8,530 nt of DNA, taken from the NCBI GenBank assembly GCA_947385505.1, contig CANDLP010000083.1, positions 1 to 8,530 of the forward strand. Reading direction: 5' to 3'. The DNA is from an uncultured Clostridia bacterium. GTDB taxonomy: Bacteria > Bacillota > Clostridia > Oscillospirales > Ruminococcaceae. The notes below the pieces were generated by a model that saw nothing but the letters and a program-made list of their open reading frames with translations, had not been told where the DNA came from and made no database searches. Shown piece after piece: positions 1-6,250 of the stretch. A program made the position numbers and the translations under genes. How positions within the stretch are numbered: position 1 is the first letter of the stretch; the number at the start of each line of letters is the position of its first letter.

Positions 1-1005
1 CGACGCGCCGTGATGAAGATACATATAGTCTTTAAGCACGTTCATATATTCCCGAAGGGAACGGCAGGCGGTAAGCGCGCTGCCGAACTGTGCCACGCTG
101 CTCATTTCATTGTGGTATTGACCTATTAACGCCGCTTTTATTTCGTTTTTGATCTGATTGTCGTCAGCGCCGCAGCCGCAGGTGTTCCCCTTAATAAGAC
201 GGTCGGAATTGTCACACTCGACAGGTTCGCCGAAAAGAATATTCACGGCGTTTGCGCCAAGCCGATACCGCCCGCGGTGATAGGTGGTAATTATCGGATA
301 GTGCAGCATTCGGTTTTCGGTATACTCATACCCGGTTACCGTGATCTGTTGGGGTATCTTGATACCGCTTGAAGTAAGTCGGTCGCACAATCCGAATGCC
401 ATATGATCGTTTGCGCATATCACCGCCTGAGGCATGGGAATTTCCCCGCTGATATATTTCCGCGCAATCTCTTCGCCGCTGTTTGTCCAAAAATTTCCGT
501 AATGCAGCTTGCTTTTTTTAAAAGGTATACCGTATTTTTTAAAGGCTTTTTTACAGCCGATCACACGGTTTTCAGCGGCTTGTTCCCCTTTGTTTCCCGT
601 CAGGATATCTATGTCGGTAAATCCGTGGACAAGGATAAGGTGTTCCGCGATTTTTTCAAAATCCTCGGCTTCCCTTGTGTTTATACATTGAAATCCCTCT
701 ATGTTTTCGCCGATAATTACAGCGGGAACAAGGGATTTTTTTATTTTTTCAAGAATTGACCTCAATAACGCTTTGTCAAAAAAAGCTTCCGAAGCAACTA
801 TTACTCCGTCGAAATAAGACGGCTCAAAAAAATCGTATATCACATTTTCAAAATTCAGTATCTCATCTTCGACCCAATGGTTAAAGATATTGGAATATAC
901 GGCAATATCCGCGCCCAGATCAAAGCAGCGGCGTGTAATTCCCGAAAGAATTTCTTTTTGCTCGCTACAGTCAGCTCTTGCCGTTATAACCGCTATGCGC
1001 TTCAT
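1..1005 (-). CDS. LacI-like sugar-sensor domain protein without HTH, C-terminus beyond window (possible GGDEF protein)
   Basis: The visible part is 335 codons with no stop, from ATG at 1005-1003 to the window edge, so the gene is partial. The ribosome site AAAAGGGGTG lies just upstream. The protein opens directly with MKRIAVITARADC, the first strand of a periplasmic-binding-protein fold, so the usual LacI DNA-binding head is absent. Typical LacI/Peripla_BP_3 landmarks follow: a GF-DIDILTG strand near residues 128-137, ANDHMAFG at 198-205 and a VTGYEYTENR-type hinge strand at about 223-232. A CGCG motif sits at 276-279, then a probable helical linker to residue 335. From memory, Clostridia have many proteins that join such a sensor to a GGDEF diguanylate cyclase through a CGC-containing linker, but an AraC-type or other output domain is possible. 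There is no signal peptide, so it should sense a cytoplasmic sugar. It is divergent from the GH43 genes and may respond to their products (inference). The sensor fold is fairly sure; the output is unseen. Confidence 0.8.
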   Translation of the reverse strand, partial: MKRIAVITARADCSEQKEILSGITRRCFDLGADIAVYSNIFNHWVEDEILNFENVIYDFFEPSYFDGVIVASEAFFDKALLRSILEKIKKSLVPAVIIGENIEGFQCINTREAEDFEKIAEHLILVHGFTDIDILTGNKGEQAAENRVIGCKKAFKKYGIPFKKSKLHYGNFWTNSGEEIARKYISGEIPMPQAVICANDHMAFGLCDRLTSSGIKIPQQITVTGYEYTENRMLHYPIITTYHRGRYRLGANAVNILFGEPVECDNSDRLIKGNTCGCGADDNQIKNEIKAALIGQYHNEMSSVAQFGSALTACRSLREYMNVLKDYMYLHHGAS

Positions 1006-1048
1006 ATTTTCACCCCTTTTTCCAAACCTCTTTTTGATCTTTTTTTGA

Positions 1049-1077
1049 ATTATACAGCATTTTATTGCCCGTGTCAA
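1049..1077 (-). promoter_or_regulatory. Consensus sigma-A promoter of the leftward sensor gene
   Basis: Read on the minus strand, TTGACA (1077-1072) is followed after exactly 17 bases by TATAAT (1054-1049). Both hexamers match the sigma-A consensus perfectly. The start site should fall near 1042, giving a leader of about 37 bases before the ATG at 1005. Such a strong core promoter suggests good constitutive expression unless a repressor or activator intervenes. Confidence 0.85.
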
Positions 1078-1099
1078 GGATAAAAGTTGATTTTGCGTA

Positions 1100-1139
1100 T
1101 TTAAAGTGGACTAAACGCATTTTTACTGTTGACTTTAAA
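1100..1139. promoter_or_regulatory. Possible operator: spaced 8-bp inverted repeat between divergent promoters
   Basis: TTTAAAGT at 1100-1107 and its exact reverse complement ACTTTAAA at 1132-1139 are separated by 24 bases. The right arm overlaps the -35 element of the rightward promoter. A second, imperfect dyad lies inside: GCGTATTTA (1095-1103) against TAAACGC (1112-1118). The position suits a regulator of the GH43 genes, but the arms are AT-rich and could arise by chance. I do not recognise the binding protein. Confidence 0.3.
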
Positions 1140-1157
1140 AATGTAAAAGAGTATACT
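1129..1157 (+). promoter_or_regulatory. Sigma-A promoter of the GH43 cluster
   Basis: TTGACT (1129-1134) and TATACT (1152-1157) are separated by 17 bases; each differs from consensus at one position. The start site would fall around 1162-1166, only about 12-16 bases before the ATG at 1178, so the transcript would begin at or within its own ribosome site. It should serve the first GH43 gene and, by the tight 11-base spacing, the second as well. Confidence 0.75.
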
Positions 1158-1163
1158 CTACTC

Positions 1164-1171
1164 AAGAGGTG
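1164..1171 (+). promoter_or_regulatory. Ribosome binding site that fixes the GH43 start at 1178
   Basis: AAGAGGTG at 1164-1171 is a good Shine-Dalgarno sequence, six bases before ATG at 1178. A GTG in the same frame at 1169 is part of the Shine-Dalgarno itself and so is not a credible start. Confidence 0.8.
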
Positions 1172-1177
1172 ATTATT

Positions 1178-2566
1178 ATGACAGAAATCAAACCGAGCAA
1201 AAAAATTTATAAATCAACTGATACGGCTAACCCCATTTCTCCGAATATTTTCTGTGCCGACCCCACCTGCATTGAATACGAAGGCAGGATTTATGTTTAC
1301 GGCACAAACGACCACCAGCAATATGAAGGGGTGGGAAAAGACGGAAAGAACAGCTATGAGAAAATAAAATCCCTTGTTGTGTTTTCAACCGACGATATGG
1401 CAAACTGGGAATATCACGGAATAATCAACACCAAAGAAACAGCCCCGTGGATAGTGAATTCGTGGGCGCCGTCGATAATATCAAGGGTAGAAAGCGACGG
1501 ACTTACCCATTTTTATCTGTACTTTTCCAACAACGGCTGCGGCGTGGGCGTAATCACCGCCACAAATCCGTTGGGTCCGTGGAGCGATCCTCTCGGAAAG
1601 CCCCTTATCTATCAGAATATGCCCGGACTTGAAAACTGCCCCGCGCCTTTTGATCCCGGCGCGGTGATAGACGAAAACGGAACGGGCTGGCTCTCCTTCG
1701 GCGGCGGCACTCCCCCGCGGGGAGATATGATTTACACGAAAATCCCGAAAATCGTAAGACTGGGAAAAGACTTGCTTTCACTGGACAGTGAATTTACAAT
1801 CATCAATGCGCCGTATTTTTTTGAGGCAAGCGAGCTGAACTATATTAACGGCACTTTTGTTTACTCCTACTCAACCGACTGGCAAAGCCGCGATAACTGG
1901 ACCGAAAGTAAAATACCCGCTCCCCCGATATGCAGCATGGGATATATGACAAGCAGCGATCCCCTTAATCAAGACAGTTGGAAATTCGGCGGCGGATTTT
2001 TCCTGAACGCGGGCGACAGCGGAATGGAATGGTGCAACAATCACACTCACTTTACCGAATACAAAGGTATAAAGTATATTTTCCACCACACCATGCACAC
2101 ACAGGAGCTTATGGGTACCACAGGCGGCTTCAGGTGCATGGACGTCGATTATCTTCCGTATACGGAAAAATCGCTGCCCTTGACAAAACCGACAAAGGAG
2201 GGCGTAAAGCAGATTAACCCCCTTGATCCCTTTGTTTTGCACAGCGGCGCGGAAATATTTACCTGCGCCGATATCGGATACGAGCCTTGCGGCAGCGGTA
2301 AAATGTCGGTTAAATCTCTTGATGCGGGCGGCTGGACAATGATAAAAAATGCGGATTTCCAAAAGGGCGCAAATAAAATAAAAGTAAACGCAAAGGGTAA
2401 CGGAAGGATTGAAGTTCGCCTTGACGATATTAACGGCAAGACCGTCTCAGTAATTGAGAACAACTCTCAAAGGGCGGAATTTTCCGGAACCGTAACGGGA
2501 AATCACGACATATATTTCTTGTTCTCCGATAAAGATATTATTCTTACAGACTGGATTGTAATGTGA
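1178..2566 (+). CDS. Cytoplasmic GH43 arabinofuranosidase-like enzyme with C-terminal CBM6-like domain
   Basis: This 462-residue protein is a glycoside hydrolase family 43 five-bladed propeller (about residues 18-345) followed by a CBM6-like beta-sandwich (about 353-462, with GGW, NADF and IEVRLDD signatures). All three catalytic acids are visible: Asp28 in CADPT (general base), Asp159 in CPAPFDPG (pKa modulator) and Glu216 in FFEASEL (general acid). NNHTH at 287-291 holds the conserved family histidine, which usually binds a metal in the propeller centre. The order and spacing of motifs match, from memory, Bacillus subtilis arabinoxylan arabinofuranohydrolase XynD. The likely reaction is therefore removal of arabinofuranosyl side groups from (arabino)xylan fragments; beta-xylosidase activity cannot be excluded. 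There is no signal peptide, so it should act inside the cell on imported oligosaccharides. It lies 11 bases before its secreted paralogue, almost certainly in one operon. It ends at TGA. Confidence 0.88.
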   Translation: MTEIKPSKKIYKSTDTANPISPNIFCADPTCIEYEGRIYVYGTNDHQQYEGVGKDGKNSYEKIKSLVVFSTDDMANWEYHGIINTKETAPWIVNSWAPSIISRVESDGLTHFYLYFSNNGCGVGVITATNPLGPWSDPLGKPLIYQNMPGLENCPAPFDPGAVIDENGTGWLSFGGGTPPRGDMIYTKIPKIVRLGKDLLSLDSEFTIINAPYFFEASELNYINGTFVYSYSTDWQSRDNWTESKIPAPPICSMGYMTSSDPLNQDSWKFGGGFFLNAGDSGMEWCNNHTHFTEYKGIKYIFHHTMHTQELMGTTGGFRCMDVDYLPYTEKSLPLTKPTKEGVKQINPLDPFVLHSGAEIFTCADIGYEPCGSGKMSVKSLDAGGWTMIKNADFQKGANKIKVNAKGNGRIEVRLDDINGKTVSVIENNSQRAEFSGTVTGNHDIYFLFSDKDIILTDWIVM

Positions 2567-2577
2567 AAGGAGTTTAA

Positions 2578-4734
2578 ATGAAAACAAATAAAATCCTTGC
2601 GTCCGTACTTGCCGCTTGTCTGCTTATAACGGCGGCGGGCTGCTCCGATACGGCAAATAACGATAACGGCACGGAAACAACGGCGGAAAAAGGCTCCGAA
2701 ACCATGCCGCAAAACTCTGAAAAAAATTCTGAACAGAATACGGAAAAAACTGACGTTTCAGAATCCGAAGAAGAAACAAAGGATATTAAGGAGATTATGG
2801 AAAGCCTTAATAACGGCGCCGTTATTGACGAAACAAGCGGCAAAGTATATAAAACAGAGCGCAATTCAAATCCGATCTCGCCCAATGTGTTCTGCGCCGA
2901 CCCGACCAGTGTGGAATACGAAGGCAGGATATATGTATACGGAACCAACGATACTCAGCAGGCGGAGAATGATACGGTCAACGATTATGATCAGATAAAA
3001 AGCCTTGTATGCTTTTCAACCGACGATATGGCAAACTGGGTATATCACGGCAGAATAAATGTAGGAGAAATCGCGCCGTGGATTATAAATTCATGGGCGC
3101 CCTCGATCGCTTCAAGAGTAGAAGACGACGGGCTTACGCATTTTTACCTTTACTTTTCCAACAGCGGCGCGGGCGTGGGGGTAATTACATCAACCAGCCC
3201 CACGGGACCGTGGAGTGATCCGCTGGGAAAACCGCTTGTATACCAGAATATGCCGGGTCTGACAAACTGCCCCGCCCCCTTTGATCCGGGCGTATGTATT
3301 GACGAAAACGGTGTGGGCTGGCTTACCTTCGGCGGCGGCGCGTCGGGAGAAACGGTTCATTCCACTATACCTAAAATTGCAAAGCTGGGCGAAGATATGC
3401 TTTCCTTTGACAGTGAATTTGTCTCAATAGACGTTCCGTATTTCTTTGAAGCAAGCGAACTGAACTACATTGACGGAACTTATTACTATACATACAACAC
3501 CGACTGGCAGACAAGAGGCGAAGGCTGGGATTATGAAGGTATGCCTAAGCCCCCCACCTGCAGCATGGCTTATCTTACAACAAAGACGCCCCTTGATCCC
3601 GACAGCTGGCAATACAGAGGCGCGTATTTTTACAATTCGGGTGAAAACGCGGACGGACAATCCGGAATGCGCTGGGGCAACAACCACACCCATTTTCAGG
3701 AATATCAGGGCGTAAATTATATCTTCCACCACACCATGCTTTTAGAGGAGCTTTCGGGCGGCACGGCAGGATTCCGCAGTATGATGGCGGATTATCTGCC
3801 AATGGACGCAAAAACATATGATATTCCCATTACAGCCGCCACAAGAAAAGGCGTATCCCAAATAAAGCTGCTTGATCCTTATAAGGAAAACAGCGGCGCC
3901 ACCATTTTTACTGCGGCTGAAATAAGCTATGAACAGCTTTCGGACAGCAGCACTGCTGTCAAAAGCGACGCAAAGGGCTCGTGGATCTATGTAAGGGGCG
4001 CGGACTTCGGTTACGGAGCCGATGAATTTATCGCAAGCGTCAAGGGCAAGGGCAGGATCGAAGTCCGCCTTGACGATATAGAAAGCGCTGCCGTGGCTTC
4101 AATTGATTTTGACAACTCGGATTATGCAAAGGTAAAATCAACCGATTTTACAGCCTTTGACGGAAGGAACCATAATGTGTATTTTGTCTTCTCCGAGGGA
4201 GTTTCCATGGAAAGCTGGCAGTTTACAAAAAGCGAAGAAACACAGCGCGCGGAAGAACCTATTGAAAACGTTGAACAGGAATATAAGATCATGGTAATAT
4301 CTGCGCAGGCTGAAAACCCCGGTCCTTCCTTTAACGCGATGCTTGAAATAACAAAGGACGGCGATTACTCTATAAAGTCCTCCTCCTTCGCCCCTGAAAG
4401 CGAAATACTTAATATAGGCTTTATAAATACCGATCCCGAAGCGGAATATAAGGTGTTTGTAAAATCCCTTTCGCTTGAAACGGCGGACGGAATTGTCGAA
4501 ATCCCCGTGGAGCAGGAGCTTGATCCTGCAAGCGCTTCGGATAACGGTCTTGCCAACGGTTGGAAGCCTGCGGAAATAGGCGACGTTATCTACGGCTCGG
4601 AAGAAAAAGGGATTTTCGCCGCGGAAACCGATATCGATTGGATAGGATACAGATTGGCTCTTAAGATAAACGGAGAGGAAGTTCCCTTTACATCTGTTGT
4701 TTATAACATTACCATAAGCGGATTTTCAGGGTAA
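2578..4734 (+). CDS. Membrane-anchored GH43-CBM6 arabinofuranosidase-like lipoprotein with extra C-terminal module
   Basis: This 718-residue protein starts at ATG 2578, six bases past the ribosome site AAAGGAG (2566-2572), which overlaps the end of the preceding gene. Residues 1-21 form a lipoprotein signal peptide with lipobox AAGC and lipidated Cys22. An acidic, Asn/Thr/Glu-rich linker (23-80) follows, then a GH43 propeller (about 98-430), a CBM6-like domain (about 440-549) and a C-terminal beta-rich module (about 565-718) that I do not recognise. Catalytic acids are Asp108, Asp236 and Glu291; GNNHTH is at 367-372. The GH43 and CBM6 parts are closely similar to the upstream protein across their full length, with long identical stretches such as DGLTHFYLYFSN and KSLV-FSTDDMANW. 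It should act on the outer membrane face, stripping arabinose from arabinoxylan chains, while the upstream copy works inside. The extra module may bind glycans or the wall (inference). Confidence 0.88.
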   Translation: MKTNKILASVLAACLLITAAGCSDTANNDNGTETTAEKGSETMPQNSEKNSEQNTEKTDVSESEEETKDIKEIMESLNNGAVIDETSGKVYKTERNSNPISPNVFCADPTSVEYEGRIYVYGTNDTQQAENDTVNDYDQIKSLVCFSTDDMANWVYHGRINVGEIAPWIINSWAPSIASRVEDDGLTHFYLYFSNSGAGVGVITSTSPTGPWSDPLGKPLVYQNMPGLTNCPAPFDPGVCIDENGVGWLTFGGGASGETVHSTIPKIAKLGEDMLSFDSEFVSIDVPYFFEASELNYIDGTYYYTYNTDWQTRGEGWDYEGMPKPPTCSMAYLTTKTPLDPDSWQYRGAYFYNSGENADGQSGMRWGNNHTHFQEYQGVNYIFHHTMLLEELSGGTAGFRSMMADYLPMDAKTYDIPITAATRKGVSQIKLLDPYKENSGATIFTAAEISYEQLSDSSTAVKSDAKGSWIYVRGADFGYGADEFIASVKGKGRIEVRLDDIESAAVASIDFDNSDYAKVKSTDFTAFDGRNHNVYFVFSEGVSMESWQFTKSEETQRAEEPIENVEQEYKIMVISAQAENPGPSFNAMLEITKDGDYSIKSSSFAPESEILNIGFINTDPEAEYKVFVKSLSLETADGIVEIPVEQELDPASASDNGLANGWKPAEIGDVIYGSEEKGIFAAETDIDWIGYRLALKINGEEVPFTSVVYNITISGFSG

Positions 4735-4739
4735 ATACT

Positions 4740-4758
4740 ATTAGTGATTAGTAATTAC
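4740..4758. repeat. Short ATTAGTG/ATTAGTA heptamer repeat in the GH43-SBP gap
   Basis: ATTAGTG (4740-4746), ATTAGTA (4747-4753) and a partial third unit ATTAC (4754-4758) follow one another just after the second GH43 stop. The rest of the 36-base gap up to 4770 is AT-rich and shows no convincing terminator or promoter, so transcription may continue into the binding-protein gene. The repeat may be chance. Confidence 0.3.
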
Positions 4759-4770
4759 AAAAACTTTTAT

Positions 4771-4821
4771 ATGAAAGGATCAAAGCAAATCAACGCTAAG
4801 AAAAAAATCTTATCGTGATTA
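4771..4821 (+). other. Interrupted 5' end of the binding-protein gene: signal-peptide coding with in-frame TGA
   Basis: This stretch is in frame with the downstream gene and encodes the positively charged start of a lipoprotein signal peptide (NAKKKILS), then TGA at 4816-4818, then the hydrophobic core LLCGAIILGMTAC. A single change TTA to TGA (or TCA, TGG or CGA to TGA) explains the stop. AAAGGA at 4774-4779 is a proper ribosome site, but nine bases on, where a start codon belongs, the sequence reads ATC (4789-4791). The only upstream in-frame ATG (4771) has no ribosome site of its own and would yield a 15-residue peptide. The region therefore looks like a damaged, or unusually controlled, gene start. 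A sequencing error would explain either change alone. Confidence 0.75.
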
Positions 4822-6174
4822 TTGTGCGGAGCAATAATTTTGGGAATGACCGCCTGTGATAACAGCGGATCAACACCTTCTTCCACCACTACTTCCGCCG
4901 CTGCCACCACTTCAAATACCTTAGACGACGACAACAATAATCCCGTAGATATTGATGAATTTGTCACCACAGAAGAGGAAAAAAGTCTTGAAAACCCAAA
5001 TCTCCTTTACTTGGGATTTTACGATATGCGTATGGCAGGAGATATTAAACCCGGCGTGAAGCTTTTTGAAGAAACCTATGGCGGCACTATCGATTACGAA
5101 ACGGTGCCTTGGGGCGACAGGATGGATAAACTCCAGACTAAAATAAGCACCGGTCAATCACCTGATTTGGTAGATGAGGAAAACATTACCTTCCCTTATA
5201 TGATGAACAAAAATGTATACACGGATATGACGGAATATTTTAAACCGTATATGTCGGAACCTCAATGGACAGAAGGAGTTAAAGAGCTTATCGAGCGGTA
5301 TTCATGGAACGGCAAGCACTATTTTTATCCCTTTACCATAAGTGCGTTGCCCAATTGTCTGATTTACGACGCCGATCTTTTTAATTCTCTCGGTATTGAA
5401 AATCCCAAAGAGCTGTATGATAGAAATGAGTGGGATTGGAACAGCTTCAAGAATATCATGATCGAATTTATAAGAAAGAATCCCGAAGCTATCGGCGGTG
5501 TGTACGGCATCTTGGGCAGCGATATTTTCCTGAGTACAGGAATGCCTTTGATCGCCGTTGAAGACGGAAAGATAATAAACAATATGAACAATCCGACCAT
5601 TGACCGTGCCGCCGACTTCCTTATGGAACTGCGCAAGGAAAACTTTGCAGTAATAGGCGATGGTACGACCGAACAATTTGTCGATGGTAAAATGGCGTTT
5701 TTTGGCGTAGGAACATGGAAAATCACCGATTTGTGCAAACAGTATCCCAATCAGACTTTTGAATTTGTTCCCTATCCACGCGATCCTTTAGCGGATAAAT
5801 ATTACTATAATACCAACTCGTTCAGCTATATGGTACCCAGCGGAGCGCCCAATCCCGAAGGCGCGGCAGCGTTTATCAACATTATGAGAAAATGTCAGGT
5901 TGACCCCGAATTGAAGGAAGTGATGAACCAAAGCATTATGAATGAAAAGAAGTATAGTCAGGAACAGTTTGATTTTTTGACAAGATTTGAGAATATTGAC
6001 AATTACGATATGATAATCGAAGGTTACAGCGGATTTAACGATGATCTTACAAATATTATCGACACCATGCTGACGAATGTGGCTTTTGAACAGGGAGAAA
6101 GCCAAAAGAGCTGGACGCAGCTTCGTACCGAGCAGGAGGGGGCTATCAACTCATATCTTGCGGAGTATGAATAA
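4822..6174 (+). CDS. ABC sugar importer substrate-binding protein (family 1), orphan, signal peptide truncated by upstream TGA
   Basis: The open frame holds 450 codons from TTG at 4822, the first usable start after the TGA at 4816. It encodes a family 1 extracellular solute-binding protein (SBP_bac_1). Lipid-attachment Cys12 lies in MTAC, followed by a Ser/Thr-rich linker (residues 13-40) and a two-lobed binding domain. Typical signs are LFEETYGGTIDYETVPWGDRMDKLQTKISTG near 73-103 (split here only for reference to position), SPDLV, YDADLFNSLGI and EQFVDGKMAFFGVGTW. Normal members have 430-470 residues, so only the signal peptide is affected. Starting at TTG leaves 11 residues before the Cys and no basic n-region, so export would probably fail. 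No permease or ATPase gene follows, so any partners are elsewhere. Its likely ligands are oligosaccharides released by the preceding GH43 enzymes (inference from position). The lack of any other lesion suggests recent inactivation, a sequence error or reinitiation after the short upstream frame. Confidence 0.8.
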   Translation: MCGAIILGMTACDNSGSTPSSTTTSAAATTSNTLDDDNNNPVDIDEFVTTEEEKSLENPNLLYLGFYDMRMAGDIKPGVKLFEETYGGTIDYETVPWGDRMDKLQTKISTGQSPDLVDEENITFPYMMNKNVYTDMTEYFKPYMSEPQWTEGVKELIERYSWNGKHYFYPFTISALPNCLIYDADLFNSLGIENPKELYDRNEWDWNSFKNIMIEFIRKNPEAIGGVYGILGSDIFLSTGMPLIAVEDGKIINNMNNPTIDRAADFLMELRKENFAVIGDGTTEQFVDGKMAFFGVGTWKITDLCKQYPNQTFEFVPYPRDPLADKYYYNTNSFSYMVPSGAPNPEGAAAFINIMRKCQVDPELKEVMNQSIMNEKKYSQEQFDFLTRFENIDNYDMIIEGYSGFNDDLTNIIDTMLTNVAFEQGESQKSWTQLRTEQEGAINSYLAEYE

Positions 6175-6188
6175 TCTTAAATAAATAA

Positions 6189-6239
6189 TTATAATAAAAC
6201 GGCGGATAAAAATTTATAATGTCCGCCGTTTTATTATAA
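6189..6239. terminator. Bidirectional rho-independent terminator
   Basis: An 18-bp perfect stem pairs 6189-6206 with 6222-6239 across a 15-base loop. The GC-rich core is ACGGCGGA/TCCGCCGT, and on both strands it is followed by TTTTATTAT. It sits between two convergent genes and should end the binding-protein transcript from the left and the protease transcript from the right. Confidence 0.9.
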
Positions 6240-6250
6240 ACAATATAAAG

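Noticed and set aside
403..759. 118-codon plus-strand open frame at the left
   Set aside because: It lies opposite the sensor gene, whose LacI-fold motifs are clear; composition is Phe-rich shadow sequence.
1169..1171. GTG as start of the first GH43 gene
   Set aside because: It lies inside the ribosome site AAGAGGTG; ATG at 1178 has correct spacing.
1871..2362. 163-codon open frame on the minus strand within the first GH43 gene
   Set aside because: It is antisense to a well-supported enzyme gene, has no ribosome site and no recognisable protein features.
1178..2566. First GH43 gene as a truncated pseudogene of the second
   Set aside because: It has its own promoter, ribosome site, all catalytic residues and a complete CBM6-like domain; lack of a signal peptide fits a cytoplasmic enzyme.
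2574..2948. 124-codon minus-strand Ser/Val-rich frame
   Set aside because: It mirrors the acidic linker of the lipoprotein GH43 and has no independent support.
4816..4818. TGA read as tryptophan or selenocysteine by genetic code
   Set aside because: TGA is the working stop of the first GH43 gene, tryptophan is TGG throughout, and no selenocysteine-type hairpin or redox context is visible.
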